Below are positions 45,901 to 51,939 of a stretch of 64,000 nt of DNA, piece after piece; position 1 is the first letter of the stretch, and each line of letters starts with the position of its first letter. Source of the DNA: Elgaria multicarinata webbii (taxonomy: Eukaryota; Chordata; Lepidosauria; Squamata; Anguidae); the NCBI RefSeq assembly GCF_023053635.1, contig NC_086172.1, positions 26,069,501-26,133,500 on the forward strand. The letters run 5' to 3'. The position numbers were made by a program, and so were the translations under genes. A model generated the notes under the pieces. It worked only from the letters and a program-made list of their open reading frames with translations. It was not told where the DNA came from and made no database searches.

Positions 45901-47892
45901 ATCCCTTTCCTGGGCAATGTGTTTGAGTGATAGCATCATTGCTCTAGGGGGTTATTGGATGGAACTGATTATCTAGATCTTTTCTAGTCTAGCTTTCAGC
46001 CTGGTTTTGAGGTAGAAACTGCCTTGGATGCTGGTTCAAGGCTATTGAACCTCTTTCAGCCCAAAGGCTAAATTAAATTTCAGAGGGCTGCATTCCAGTG
46101 GTGGCCAGGGCCAAACCCTAAAACAGTGGAGCCAAAATGCAAAAAAATAATAATATACCAGCCTGTTTTAGCTTCAACTCTTACTGTAATAACTAAGCAT
46201 TAAGGAGAAGCATTTCGGTCTTTTAGCATTGGGGTGGGGGATGTGCAAAAGCTGGGAAGCCATCGATTGATTGATAATTGGCGGGGAGAGGGCATGGCCT
46301 TTTGGGGCTGGATTGGGGTCCCAGGTCACCCAGATTTGGGCTGAGGTTCTGCAGTCCTTTTCTAGGTTGGCTCTTTGTGACTTGTATTACTGGTCTCAAC
46401 CATGATTGTTTTGGATTTTGCAACTTAGTTCACAAAATTAAGGGAGGTTGCTTTAGTTCAGGGATAGGCAACTTGTGGCACTCCGGATGCTTTGGACTAT
46501 GTTTCCCATCTTCCCTCCCCCATTGGCTGTGCTGAATGAGGCCGATAGGGAGTGATAGGTCAAAACACCTAGGTTGCCCACCCCTGCTTTAGATGCTAAG
46601 TGCCAACACATGTTCATGTGTGGTGCTTCTTAACAAAATTGGGCTTTTTTTGACCCGTCAACAATAGAATATTTTAGTCTTTCTTCAGATAAGACTTATC
46701 TTCAGATAAGGTTTCTCCCAAAGGACTGAAATTATTGATCTATATATAATCTTGTAGTAGATGGACAATGAGATTAATAGTTTTCTGCTGCAATGGCTTA
46801 GTTGTAGTGCTTTCTCAGGTTGTCCCTTTGAGCCATCCATTCAACAACACCCCTTCCCCCCCCCCACCTCATGCCTGTGATTAGCAGGTGGTGATACTTT
46901 TCAGTTCCTAACATCTCCAGTTTAAAGCATTTTCAGCACCTGTCTTCCTGCGATTGCTAGTAAGAACAGACAATCCCAGACTAGATTGAGCAGTGGCCTG
47001 ACATGAAGGGCATAAGATTCTTTCCTTTCTATCCGCCATCTTTTTTTTTTCCTTTACAGAAAGCCAACATGGCAGAGAAGGAGAAAACTTTCCAGCACCG
47101 CGTGGCATCACTTGAAGAGAAACAGCGAATTAATCTCTCTACTTTGGTAGAAGAAAATGTACTTTTGAGGTAGAAAAAAATTCTAACACTAAGCATCTTG
47201 GAGATGGAGCTTTGTTAAGTGGTTTACATGCAATCCTATACAGACCTACTCAGAGGTAAGCCCCATTTAATTTAATGGGGCTTTCTCAACGGTATAGGGT
47301 TATAGGGCCTGTTCAGAAAACACCTTAAACCCTGCTGGTTAAGGCTTTTGGTTAAGCAGCAGTGTTTAAGGGGTCTTGTGCGATGTGTTTTGCTAAACCC
47401 TGCTCACTCACTAACCACAGCCATACTGTCTGCAGCAGGGTTAGCGGCTCTAACCATGGCTTAAAGTATTGTGTGCGACAGTACGGCTTGTAGGTGGTGC
47501 TAACCCTAGAGAACCATAGTTTCACTAACCACAGAACCTGATGTGTTGCCTGAACAGGCCCAATGCCTTAAAAGATTTTTTGGAGACTAGTTTGTGAAGT
47601 ATGTTTTGTATGTAGCATACATGTGAATAGTGCTATCCTCTATTGAGGTTGTGACTTGTGTAATATATATATGGAGAGAGAGAGAGCTTACCATAGAATA
47701 TTTTTGTACATAATGTAAATCAACATTCCACAAGTAGTTTTGAAACCTGTATGGAGTTGGATATGCTGTTGCACAATTAGGAAGTGTAATACCACTATTA
47801 ATTTTCTCTTCAGACGCAAGCTTATTGAGAAGAATGAAGAGATCTTCAATGAGCGTTCCCATAGAAGTAGTTTCTACGGGCCATATGACTAG
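14122..47892 (+). CDS. FLACC1: FLACC1 (ALS2CR12), flagellum-associated coiled-coil protein 1, complete coding region in 15 exons
   Basis: FLACC1 is a testis-expressed coiled-coil protein of the sperm flagellum. Identification rests mainly on position between TRAK2 and a caspase-8-type gene, as in human, on the coiled-coil composition and on size. Exons: 14088-14225 (ATG at 14122), 16487-16536, 19944-19999, 21908-22047, 26108-26128, 29093-29186, 30027-30088, 30791-30888, 33358-33410, 36096-36195, 39181-39284, 41654-41716, 44203-44292, 47060-47169 and 47814-47892. Phases match at every junction and the sum is 1224 nt, 407 residues plus TAG; human is about 445 as I recall. Residues 1-120 are basic and Pro-rich with no clear domain; from about 124 ([20 protein letters not shown]) to about 395 the chain is almost continuous Glu/Lys/Gln-rich helix with heptad spacing. 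Odd points are a 21-nt exon, a GC-AG intron and repeats very close to several exons. Confidence 0.85.
14350..14702 (+). repeat. L2 3' end
   Basis: It starts with the L2 ORF2 C-terminal coding remnant (gctgtggcaccccagttgtg, aatgagctcc), then the T-rich 3' UTR and the tail gaaccgcccagagagcttcg with AAAT repeats. It begins about 125 nt after FLACC1 exon 1. Confidence 0.85.
14703..16486. other. FLACC1 intron 1 remainder
   Basis: A possible DNA transposon lies at about 14790-15450 (tgtcttgaca near one end, its reverse complement tgtcaagaca near the other). A LINE-like piece lies near 15575-15690, a snap-back repeat at 15706-15838. An open stretch at 15871-16104 (77 codons) is one I cannot assign. 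Confidence 0.4.
15706..15838. repeat. Snap-back repeat of the 'ctccagatg' family
   Basis: The left arm is ggcaacttgtagccctctag; the right arm is aaggagcacaagttatcca, reverse-complementary with a few changes. Core: aactcccatcatccctcatt. Confidence 0.65.
16487..16536 (+). CDS. FLACC1: FLACC1 exon 2 (50 nt)
   Basis: The acceptor is tttttttaaaattag; the donor is ctccag|gtactg. The frame continues [17 protein letters not shown]. The small size makes this exon dependent on the phase argument: two nucleotides come in, one goes out. Confidence 0.7.
16766..16902. mobile_element. Snap-back MITE
   Basis: The ends gggatctacactactgcttt and aaagcagtagtgtagatccc are inverted repeats, with a second inverted pair (aaagtgctttaaag) inside. 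There is no coding. A related, older copy is at 32553-32690. Confidence 0.75.
17920..18055 (-). repeat. LINE 3' tail (CR1/L2 group, unassigned)
   Basis: AAT repeats are followed by ttatttcctacccgcctctc and gatcgaggcggggaacaaca, typical of a reversed LINE terminus. Confidence 0.5.
18528..18702. mobile_element. Snap-back MITE with 'taagacgcac' ends
   Basis: The left end tatttcttagattctaagac mirrors the right end gtcttacaatcgaagaaata. Inner copies of gtgcatcttagaatcg and gtgcgtcttacaatcg give further pairing. Confidence 0.65.
19944..19999 (+). CDS. FLACC1: FLACC1 exon 3 (56 nt)
   Basis: The acceptor region reads ttcttccagag, with two AGs two bases apart. Only the second (exon from 19944) keeps the frame: [19 protein letters not shown]. 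The first would lead straight to TGA. The donor is cgagat|gtgagt, phase 0. Confidence 0.75.
20287..20845 (+). mobile_element. CR1 LINE 3' end
   Basis: This is CR1 coding remnant (AAT RNA-binding protein-like [20 protein letters not shown] in diverged form; [10 protein letters not shown]-type end) and the terminus ggttggactcgatggccttg, ending attctatgattctat. One frame stays open for 115 codons, so it is moderately young. Confidence 0.9.
21030..21640 (+). mobile_element. LTR retrotransposon fossil (Ty3/Gypsy-like), 3' part with LTR piece
   Basis: An open acidic-then-basic segment (about 106 codons, ending in a KSKRGRRK-type run) is followed by a region with a TATA-like tataaatc and a run, gtctgtttccttggtttctt, that I associate with squamate Gypsy LTRs. 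It is broken and incomplete. Family call is from memory, not from a search. Confidence 0.35.
21908..22047 (+). CDS. FLACC1: FLACC1 exon 4 (140 nt)
   Basis: The acceptor is cttttcactcag; the donor is cccag|gtaatc. It encodes [20 protein letters not shown], then [20 protein letters not shown] and FKSIVP, an acidic/basic alternating segment before the coiled coil. Confidence 0.8.
22110..22145. repeat. (GAT)n microsatellite
   Basis: About ten gat/atg units, slightly interrupted, directly after FLACC1 exon 4. Confidence 0.8.
22588..22804 (+). mobile_element. Sauria-type tRNA SINE
   Basis: The head has a tRNA-like A box (gtagtggttagggattcggg) and B box (ggttctagtcc). The body is gggtgactttgggccagtca, cagactctcagcccaacc and cctcacagggttgatg; the tail is aaggtgggatataaatgaa. 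This is diagnostic for squamates. Confidence 0.88.
22964..23587. mobile_element. Candidate solo LTR
   Basis: The stretch begins tgttgtc and ends gacaaca, giving short TG...CA inverted ends. It has TATA-like signals on both strands (tatataaagg; on the minus strand ttttatatgc). I see no flanking target duplication, so the call is weak. No open reading frame. Confidence 0.3.
23795..24272 (+). repeat. L2 3' end
   Basis: It starts with the ORF2 end (ttaaagccctaaacggcttg, ggcctggctatctgaagg), passes gctgtggcaccccagctgtg and ends gaaccgcccagagagcttcg, gcggtatagaaatgcaat and AAAT repeats. Confidence 0.88.
24912..25122. mobile_element. Nested palindromic MITE ('ttcagaagacacctta' ends)
   Basis: Outer arms are ggcccaattcagaagacacc and the mirrored gtgtcttctgaatggggcc. 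A second pair (gtgttcagaagatacctta / cttctgaacac) lies inside, with taaccatggtggttaa near the centre. It looks like a copy within a copy. Confidence 0.7.
25870..25990. repeat. Snap-back repeat of the 'ctccagatg' family
   Basis: Arms: tttccccaaccttacgtcct and the mirrored agggtgccaggttggggaaa. Core: gggagttgtagtccaacac. Confidence 0.75.
26108..26128 (+). CDS. FLACC1: FLACC1 exon 5, 21-nt micro-exon
   Basis: A strong pyrimidine tract of (ct)n and ttttaaccctctctgtag precedes the exon, and a perfect gtaagt donor follows it. It adds TPPQLE and a split Thr; both ends are in the same phase, so it could be skipped without a frameshift. Confidence 0.7.
26399..26427. repeat. (TC)n(AC)n microsatellite
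   Basis: ctctctct passes directly into acacac. Confidence 0.9.
26429..28254. other. FLACC1 intron 5, middle part
   Basis: Apart from the (CA)n at 27.2 kb, and short repeat-like pieces (tttcatggactagagccca near 26775; its reverse complement near 27280), I see nothing identifiable. Confidence 0.5.
27235..27263. repeat. (CA)n microsatellite
   Basis: About 14 ca units after a ggtgggtgggta stretch. Confidence 0.92.
28255..28335 (+). repeat. L2 3' tail, aged
   Basis: It reads ttgtaaaccgtccagagagc, then attgggtggtctagagatga. Confidence 0.65.
28385..28497. repeat. Snap-back repeat of the 'ctccagatg' family
   Basis: Arms: aggatgccctccagatgttt and the mirrored aaacatctggagggtgccat. Core: aaactacagctcccatcagc. 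Confidence 0.8.
28589..28908. mobile_element. 320-bp palindromic hAT-like MITE with 8-bp target duplication
   Basis: The two halves, of about 150 bp each, are reverse complements at roughly 95% by eye. They begin tagggtgaccctatgaaaag and end cttttcatagggtcacctta. The flanks carry gtgttgct at 28581-28588 and 28909-28916. There is no coding capacity. Confidence 0.9.
29093..29186 (+). CDS. FLACC1: FLACC1 exon 6, start of coiled coil
   Basis: The acceptor is aatgtcttgcag; the donor is aagcaa|gtgagt. It encodes [20 protein letters not shown] then [11 protein letters not shown], with hydrophobic residues at heptad positions. The first G completes the Thr codon begun in the 21-nt exon. Confidence 0.85.
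29508..29980 (+). mobile_element. L1 LINE 3' end
   Basis: A remnant of the ORF2 C-terminus ([12 protein letters not shown]-type) is followed by an AT-rich 3' UTR and aataaaagatt with a poly(A). A 14-bp flanking repeat with one mismatch (gaaagtttgttctt / gaaagtttattctt) is present at about 29494 and 29981. Confidence 0.7.
30027..30088 (+). CDS. FLACC1: FLACC1 exon 7
   Basis: The acceptor is ctctcttttcatag; the donor is attag|gtctgg. It encodes [20 protein letters not shown], a continuous charged helix. It starts about 46 bases after the end of an L1 tail. Confidence 0.82.
30482..30695 (+). mobile_element. CR1 LINE 3' end
   Basis: It reads atggctactagttgtgatgg, ccagtggctggggaacatgg, gccggactagatggaccctt and ends ggtcttcttatgttcttatg. 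The same subfamily occurs at 45.6 and 62.9 kb. Confidence 0.85.
30791..30888 (+). CDS. FLACC1: FLACC1 exon 8
   Basis: The acceptor is tttccttgcag; the donor is ctga|gtatga. It encodes [20 protein letters not shown], then [12 protein letters not shown]. It lies about 95 bases after a CR1 end. Confidence 0.82.
30939..31062 (-). mobile_element. CR1 LINE 3' end
   Basis: It begins atagaatcatagaatactag and goes on aaggccatcgagtccaaccc, then catccctgacagatggttgt; a reversed CR1 terminus, of the same subfamily as 20.3-20.8 kb. Confidence 0.9.
31063..32552. other. FLACC1 intron 8, first part
   Basis: It contains a palindromic MITE at 31543-31735. I recognise nothing else; an open minus-strand stretch of 134 codons at 31137-31541 has no family I know and no splice context. 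Confidence 0.45.
31543..31735. mobile_element. Palindromic MITE ('tgttcagacgacac' ends)
   Basis: The left end ggccctgttcagacgacaca mirrors the right end cgttgtctgaacaggacc. Taaccatggcttag-type palindromes lie inside. Confidence 0.75.
32553..32690. mobile_element. Older copy of the 16.8-kb snap-back MITE
   Basis: It shares the ends cagatctacactaagcagc and ttaaagcagtggtgtagatc, and the middle gagtgtgtcctgggcccc, with 16766-16902. Confidence 0.75.
32959..33262 (-). mobile_element. tRNA-derived SINE with perfect 14-bp target duplication
   Basis: On the minus strand, the head has an A box (gtggcgcagagcggtaaagc) and B box (gttcgatccc), then gactcagccttccatcctcc, aggtcggtaaaataagtacc and a conserved gcaacggcaaaccacccc. 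tacatttcagaaaa flanks it at 32945-32958 and 33263-33276. It is distinct from the Sauria SINEs in the window. Confidence 0.88.
33358..33410 (+). CDS. FLACC1: FLACC1 exon 9
   Basis: A long C-rich tract (cccccctccctttccag) forms the acceptor; the donor is accag|gtaagg. It encodes [17 protein letters not shown]. It lies 95 bases after a tRNA SINE insertion. Confidence 0.82.
33845..34532 (+). mobile_element. L2 LINE 3' part, about 690 bp
   Basis: The C-terminal ORF2 remnant includes [34 protein letters not shown] and [19 protein letters not shown]. The usual L2 terminus aaaccgcccagagagccctg, gagcggtatagaagtgcaat and AAAT repeats follow. Confidence 0.93.
34533..35464. other. FLACC1 intron 9, middle part
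   Basis: AT-rich DNA with a short (tg)n near 34780. I see no repeat family or exon. Confidence 0.45.
35465..35955. mobile_element. GC-rich non-autonomous hAT transposon with 8-bp target duplication
   Basis: The ends are cagggccggtgctaccat and the mirrored agtctggcaccggccctg; tctgggat stands on both sides (35457-35464, 35956-35963). The inside is very GC- and CpG-rich with inverted and tandem 'gcttcggctgggtgg' blocks. Long open frames in several phases here are a result of GC content. A shorter relative is at 57848-58094. Confidence 0.9.
36074..36094. repeat. (TG)n microsatellite acting as splice-acceptor tract
   Basis: About ten tg units end in tgtag, the acceptor of FLACC1 exon 10. Confidence 0.8.
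36096..36195 (+). CDS. FLACC1: FLACC1 exon 10
   Basis: The acceptor tract is a (tg)n microsatellite ending in tgtag. The donor is caaa|gtgagt. It encodes [20 protein letters not shown], then [13 protein letters not shown], which is coiled coil. Confidence 0.83.
37167..38341 (-). mobile_element. Non-LTR LINE 3' part of unassigned clade, inserted into CR1
   Basis: The 12-bp duplication tcagggctagta stands at 37155-37166 and 38342-38353. The minus strand carries the C-terminal part of an ORF2: [59 protein letters not shown], then a Cys/His-type end ([20 protein letters not shown]). The 3' end reads tggctacaaacaataaagaa. It is neither the L2 nor the CR1 of this window. Confidence 0.85.
38668..38775 (-). 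repeat. LINE 3' tail inserted in CR1
   Basis: On the minus strand: agaatgtaagcctatgcggc, gtacagcaccatgtacattg, atggtgctatataaataaat and ATT repeats. The same tail family is at 5617-5830 and 41729-41772. Confidence 0.75.
39181..39284 (+). CDS. FLACC1: FLACC1 exon 11
   Basis: The acceptor is aatcttatcttcag; the donor is gagag|gtaagt. It encodes [20 protein letters not shown], then [14 protein letters not shown]. An inner ataggtaaag at about 39257 resembles a donor but leaving there would break the frame. Confidence 0.82.
39957..39998. repeat. (ATT)n microsatellite
   Basis: About 13 att units closing a worn L2 tail. Confidence 0.9.
40235..40340 (+). repeat. L2 3' tail
   Basis: It reads gtaaactgcccagagagcct, then ggggcggtatacaaatgtaa and AAT repeats. 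Confidence 0.8.
40726..40960 (+). mobile_element. Sauria-type SINE with doubled head
   Basis: gagccagtgtggtgtag occurs twice in tandem at the 5' end. Then come gtggctaaagtgctggattg, ggttctagtcc, tgggtgactttgggccagtc and the tail aaagggaggatataaatg. Confidence 0.88.
41020..41156. repeat. Snap-back repeat of the 'ctccagatg' family
   Basis: Arms: gatgtgaggccttccagatg and the mirrored catctggagggccacatgtt; core gcaactcctgtcagccccag. Confidence 0.82.
41205..41274 (+). repeat. L2 3' tail
   Basis: It reads agataaaccgcccagagagc, then attgggcggtatagaaatgt and AAAT repeats. Confidence 0.85.
41654..41716 (+). CDS. FLACC1: FLACC1 exon 12, ends at a GC donor
   Basis: The acceptor is tctcttctccag. It encodes [20 protein letters not shown] plus T. 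The only end that keeps the frame with the next exon is 41716, giving acg|gcaagt, a GC donor with perfect aagt downstream; the GT four bases later (41721) would shift the frame. Confidence 0.75.
41729..41772 (+). repeat. LINE tail fragment next to FLACC1 exon 12
   Basis: acattgatggtgctatataa followed by AAAT repeats begins 13 bases after the exon end. Confidence 0.7.
41928..42180 (+). mobile_element. Diverged Sauria-type SINE
   Basis: Matching parts: cgtagtggctagcacatcc, ctgggccagacttg, cctacctcacaaggttgatg and tgaggataaaatgg. The tail is replaced by a small tandem repeat of tacaccatg units near 42110-42150. Confidence 0.55.
43048..43530. mobile_element. DNA-transposon-like element split by an L2 tail
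   Basis: The left end gggccggatttaaacttgtt and the right end acttgtacgtaaatcgggcc are inverted with differences; both are followed or preceded by 'gccctgagctat' / 'gaggccctaagctat'. An L2 tail sits inside at about 43250-43341. Confidence 0.5.
43250..43341 (+). repeat. L2 3' tail
   Basis: It reads gtaaactgcccagagagctt, then agggcggtatacaaatgcaa and AAAT repeats. Confidence 0.85.
44203..44292 (+). CDS. FLACC1: FLACC1 exon 13
   Basis: It encodes [20 protein letters not shown], then [10 protein letters not shown], exactly 30 codons in phase 0. The acceptor ttgtttttacccactaaaaag is weak: five A precede the final G. The donor is gag|gtgaga. Confidence 0.8.
44880..46045 (+). mobile_element. Old L2 reverse transcriptase fragment with CR1 inside
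   Basis: In the right part, the + strand reads like L2 RT (FLGNVFE, then GTDYLDLF and [15 protein letters not shown]), matching ETDYLDPFQAGFRPGFGTET of the 54-kb copy. The left part near 44880-45010 may belong to the same element. Confidence 0.55.
45627..45807 (+). mobile_element. CR1 LINE 3' end
   Basis: It reads tccagtattcgaggcaataa, ttgctggagaacatgggtgg, ctggactagatggacccttg and ends cacttcttgtgttctta. Confidence 0.88.
46462..46588. repeat. Snap-back repeat of the 'ctccagatg' family
   Basis: Arms: cagggataggcaacttgtgg and the mirrored aggttgcccacccctgc; core ctatgtttcccatcttcc. Confidence 0.7.
47060..47169 (+). CDS. FLACC1: FLACC1 exon 14
   Basis: The acceptor is a T-run then cctttacag; the donor is ttgag|gtagaa. 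It encodes [20 protein letters not shown], then [16 protein letters not shown]. Confidence 0.82.
47305..47560. mobile_element. Palindromic MITE ('tgttcagaaaacacctta' ends)
   Basis: The left end gggcctgttcagaaaacacc mirrors the right end gtgttgcctgaacaggcc. Inside are ctaaccatggcttaaa and related palindromes. Confidence 0.75.
47814..47892 (+). CDS. FLACC1: FLACC1 exon 15 with stop
   Basis: The acceptor is ttttctcttcag. It encodes [20 protein letters not shown], then YGPYD and TAG (47890-47892). The helix ends about 12 residues before the stop. Confidence 0.82.
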
Positions 47893-48009
47893 GGCTGTAA
47901 ATGCAAAGCCTGGCAAATGCGTAACTGATGGAAGGCTGGCATGAACCTGCATTTCTTCTGAAGTTCCTGCATTTAAAGCCAAATCTGCAATCTCATTGGA
48001 GATTATTTG

Positions 48010-48310
48010 CTCATATTTATTTATTTATTTATTTATTTATTTATTATTAAATTTATATACCGCCGCCATAGCCGAAGGCTCTCTGGGCGGTTTATGAAAG
48101 TTGAAAACAGTGAACATTAAAAACAAATATACAAAAATTTGAAACCATCAAAAGCATAAAAACATTATCCATTTAAAACAACTGTTCTGGGGTCAGTTTA
48201 AAAAATCAGCATACGTTGTTAACTGCCTGGGAGAAAAGTCTTGACCTGGTGCCGAAAAGATAACAATGGTGGTGCCAGGTGAGCCTCGAGAGGGGAGATC
48301 ACTTCATAAT
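48010..48310 (-). repeat. L2 3' end
   Basis: The minus strand has the usual L2 3' UTR and terminus; the + strand shows a TTTA repeat, then tataccgccgccatagccga and ctctctgggcggtttatgaa. Confidence 0.85.
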
Positions 48311-48318
48311 TGGGGAAC

Positions 48319-48324
48319 AATAAA
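48319..48324 (+). promoter_or_regulatory. Candidate poly(A) signal of FLACC1
   Basis: AATAAA followed by ttgattgttccgtttat lies about 430 nt after the stop, directly after an inserted L2 tail. It is the first canonical + strand hexamer after the stop in non-repeat sequence that I noticed. Confidence 0.3.
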
Positions 48325-48730
48325 CATTGATTGTTCCGTTTATATTAGCTTCTGCCCAAGTATTCTTCTGTGATGTCCCATTTTAGGGCTGAGTAGACAG
48401 GCCTTGCGTGCCCCTAAGCATAAGAACAAGATGGGGATGTCACTTCCTTACGCCCATCATCTGTTTGTACATGTAGAAAACACATCCGTCAGAAAACACA
48501 TCCTCTCACAAGGGGGGGGGGGGCAAAAATTATGACATCAGACATCATGGTAATAAAACTCTCTCCATTGAACACAGAGCACTCAGAGTGTAGAGACTTT
48601 GCAGGGAGACCTTGAAATTGGTGGTTAGCCTGCAAGGGATATACTGCCTGATGTGGTGGACAGATTGGCTTTAGAGGGGAGAGATATCACATCTCACCCT
48701 CTGACATTGAAGCTGCATGCGAGATGCCAC

Positions 48731-49003
48731 TCTTGGTACCAAAGAAGCTGTACCAAAGAAGCTATTAATGTTATTGCCAATCTCGGTATCAAGGGTTCCA
48801 GCCTTGGTACCAAAGAAGCCAGTTATGTTACTGTCAGTTTCAGTACCAAGAGTTCCAGCCTCGGTACCGAAGAAGCCAGTTATGTTATTGCCACTCTTGT
48901 TATCAAGAGTTCAACCTCGGTACCGAAGAAGCCAGTTATGCTATTGCCACTCTTGGTATCAAGAGTTCCAGCCGTGGTACCGAAGAAGCCAGTTATGTTA
49001 TTG
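48731..49003. repeat. 57-bp minisatellite, about 4.5 units
   Basis: ggtacc(g/a)aagaagccag recurs at 48806, 48863, 48919 and 48976, giving spacings of 57, 56 and 57. Each unit has two related halves, ggtatcaagagttccagcc and ggtaccgaagaagccagtta. Confidence 0.9.
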
Positions 49004-49100
49004 CCACCGAGGAGGCCACCTGTGGGGAATCTAACAGTAGTGGTTAGATTTGGCTTCGATACGGTAGCCTCGGCATGAGGCTTTTGTTGTTGTATGTCCC

Positions 49101-49555
49101 AAAGGTTTAGTGACCTGCCCTTCCTAGATATCTCTTTTGCTGCATAAGCAGCTAGAGAGCGTCCAGATTTCTGGAAGATTGGAATGACACATGGGTAGAG
49201 TCAGGGTCCAAGGACACTGAGGGGACATCAGGAGCCTCTGCCACAATCGGCTACATAAAGCACATCAGAGAATCCATGGCTTCTAGAGCTTTTCTCCGCA
49301 GAAATGCCCCGAGCAATCAGTCCCAGAAGGCTTAAGTGATCCGGCCTTCTTAGATATCTCTTTTGCTGCAGATACAGCTAGAGAGCATCCAGTATTTGAA
49401 GATCGGAATGACCCATGGTTAGAGTCAGGGTCCGAGGACGCTGAGGGGACATAGGTTGAGGAGCCTCTGCCATGAGTGGTTGCATCGAATGCTCTGAAGA
49501 ATCCGTGGCTTCTAGAGCATTTCTCCTCAGAATTGCCATTACGCGTTTAGCCCTC
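49101..49555. repeat. Tandem duplication, period about 226 bp
   Basis: tagatatctcttttgctgca occurs in both halves 226 bases apart, together with agagtcagggtcc(a/g)aggac and gctgaggggacat. The start of a third unit (tcagaaggcttaag) follows at about 49552. Confidence 0.88.
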
Positions 49556-50060
49556 AGAAGGCTTAAGCTACAGGTCTCGATAATGCGAGCCTCTCCCAAA
49601 CAAATCAGAGAAAATATTTGTCTTTTGGGGGAGTTTGCTGACACATCTTCAGGAAAACGAAAGTAAAAGAAAAAAAGGCCTTAACAGCCATGCAAGCCCT
49701 CCATGATGCGATCCCCGATTGCTGGAGGGTAAAATAGCAAAAGATACTAACAATAATAAATTAGACTTACCAAAAATGGAAAACAAACTAAAAAGAACTA
49801 AAAGGAACTAAAAACCTCAGCACTCTAAAGCTTGCTCCTACGAGAGACAGTCGTTCCCAACGAGACATCCTTTCAGCAAGGCGGTTGAAAGAGAACTGAG
49901 AAGGGCGGGGACCCAGAGTCAGTTGATGGTGGGGGGAAGGGTTCCCGCCAAAACTGTTTGCCTCAGCTATAGAAGTTTCCGAAACGAGCTCCGTGCAGGC
50001 ACAGAGCCCATATGTATGATGCACAGAGACCACGAAGAAGAACTTAGTAGAACTGTTCTC

Positions 50061-50615
50061 TGCTACTAGTGCAGCTATTTTGCAAGTGCTGTGCTATTTA
50101 TCTGACCACTACAAAGATGGTCTATAGGGGATAATCCATGAGGACAGGCTGCAATGCCAAAACCAGTTTAGTTTACTTTTTGGAAGGAGAATGTATAATT
50201 ATCAACTCTTTCTGCAGGAGGCATGTAAAATGAGTTACGTCACATAAGCTATTCTTTTTGCCTCTGTCTTCTGGGGCAATTCTCTCTTCCTTCTAAGGGC
50301 CTGAGGTGAACAATAGCACCCCTTCCTCCATAGCTACCTTCCCAGCCGTTTCAACCCCCTTTTGTGCATTCTCTCAACATGCCTAAACTAGTGTTTTGTA
50401 AATAGTCATATTCATTTTCTTCCCATACTTCAGGCATAGGCAACTTCTGGCACTCAATTCCCATCAGCATAATCGAGGGTGGATAATGGGAGTTACAGGC
50501 CATAACAGATGGCCCATCCCTGCTATACTGTTTGTCAATGTAACAGGATCATTTAGATTTTATTTCCAAGCTAGCACACCCTTTGGACTCAGGCAGGTAG
50601 TTTCTAACCCATTTC

Positions 50616-50653
<38 letters not shown>

Positions 50654-51899
50654 TTCTCCATTGGGATGGGATTCTGTTGTGTACTTTGGCAAAACTTGCT
50701 AGCTGTGAAAGGCCTTCTAATTCTTTGGTCTGCACCATTCTCCACTTTTGGGATCCAGGCAAGCCCACAAAGCTAGTGGTCCCATTTCTAAAAGGCCACA
50801 CCCTTTGCTTTTACTATTGTGGAGGCGGGGTGCAGGACAGTGGATGACCCCCCCACACGCACACACTATTTACAACATTCTCTGTAACTTACAAAGTGGT
50901 AAAAAGATTGGCTGGAGTTGCCCTGGTTTATTAGGGCAACTCCACAATTGTCCTCTGCACAATTGTCACCCATACAAAAAACTGCCAAGTATGAATGCCT
51001 GTCTGTGTCACTCTGAACCAAGGCCCTTTAGGAAACAGCAGCTGTCTAAATAGCTTCTCCTGGGCAAGCTATAGAACTGTCCCATTGATACTTAGATGTG
51101 GAGCTGCTCCAGAAGGCTGTCACTTCAGCACCATTTACTGTCTTCTTTCTTATCTAAAAGTTGCATTCTGCCTTTCTACTATTTAGGCTTTCAGTGCAGC
51201 TTTCAACAGTTTGTACAATGCGGTTTTTAGTCTCAGCAGGGTCAGTTTCCACATGTAAACCTTGCATGCTCTGATGAACCCCCAGACTCTCTTGTTCTCT
51301 CCCTGATATTTGTGCCAGCTGCCTAATAGCCTCAAGGGTCACCATGTCTAAAAGCGGTCCCATCCCTTGGACCAATCTGCCTGCACAGCATAACAAAAAG
51401 TTGAGGGTTGGGGTTCTATATTAAATGGGCAGTGGCTAAACTAGGCAGAGATCAACAGATGTGGCTTGTGAAGATGCTATGAAGGAGAAAGCAGCATCTT
51501 GGTTTATGTAACAGTCAAATCCCTATTAAAACATACAATGCTTCTGTTCAATTAGGTTGTTTTCTAGAAATAAAGCCAACACACATTTGTGACACAGCAG
51601 CTGTTCTTATTACTTTTTCCTCTGGAAAAAACCCTCACCTGTGTATTGGTTTTTAAGGCAGGCTTGAGGTTACCTAATGTGAGATACTCCCTCTGTACTG
51701 GCAGTTCTGCGATCAAAAGTTCAAGGTCCATTTAGTGTAGAATTCTGCTTGAAACGCTGGTCACCCACAAGCTGGATGCTTTGTCTATGGATCTCTAGCA
51801 CCTGGTGTTTCAAAGGTATACTGTCTCTGCAGGCAGAGGTTCTATTTAGGTGTTGTGTCCAATGAAAGAAGCTGGTGAACAGCCGGCATAAAGGATTAA
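50061..51899. other. Intergenic DNA between FLACC1 and the caspase
   Basis: It holds a snap-back repeat at about 50432-50523 and a (TG)n at about 50619-50652. I could not assign the rest. Confidence 0.5.
50619..50652. repeat. (TG)n microsatellite
   Basis: About 16 uninterrupted tg units. Confidence 0.95.
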
Positions 51900-51939
51900 G
51901 GAAAATGTAGGAAGGCTTAGGCATATAAGTAGGACATGA

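Larger units (their letters stand above)
44293..47059. other. FLACC1 intron 13
   Basis: It contains an old L2 fragment (about 44880-46045) broken by a CR1 end (45627-45807) and a snap-back repeat (46462-46588). Nothing else was recognised. Confidence 0.55.
48560..50060 (-). mobile_element. Broken retroelement remnant of unassigned family (DIRS or LTR kin possible)
   Basis: A block without host features carries a 57-bp tandem array (48731-49003), a roughly 226-bp tandem duplication (about 49101-49555) and, on the minus strand, an open stretch of 88 codons. Its right end (minus strand: cttcttcgtggtctctgtgc, atgggctctgtgcctgcacg) looks like a retroelement end I associate with squamate DIRS/LTR copies. 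It is broken and not whole. Confidence 0.35.

Noticed and set aside
48731-49003. CRISPR-like array
   Set aside because: Units are contiguous 57-bp tandem copies without unique spacers; the host is a vertebrate.
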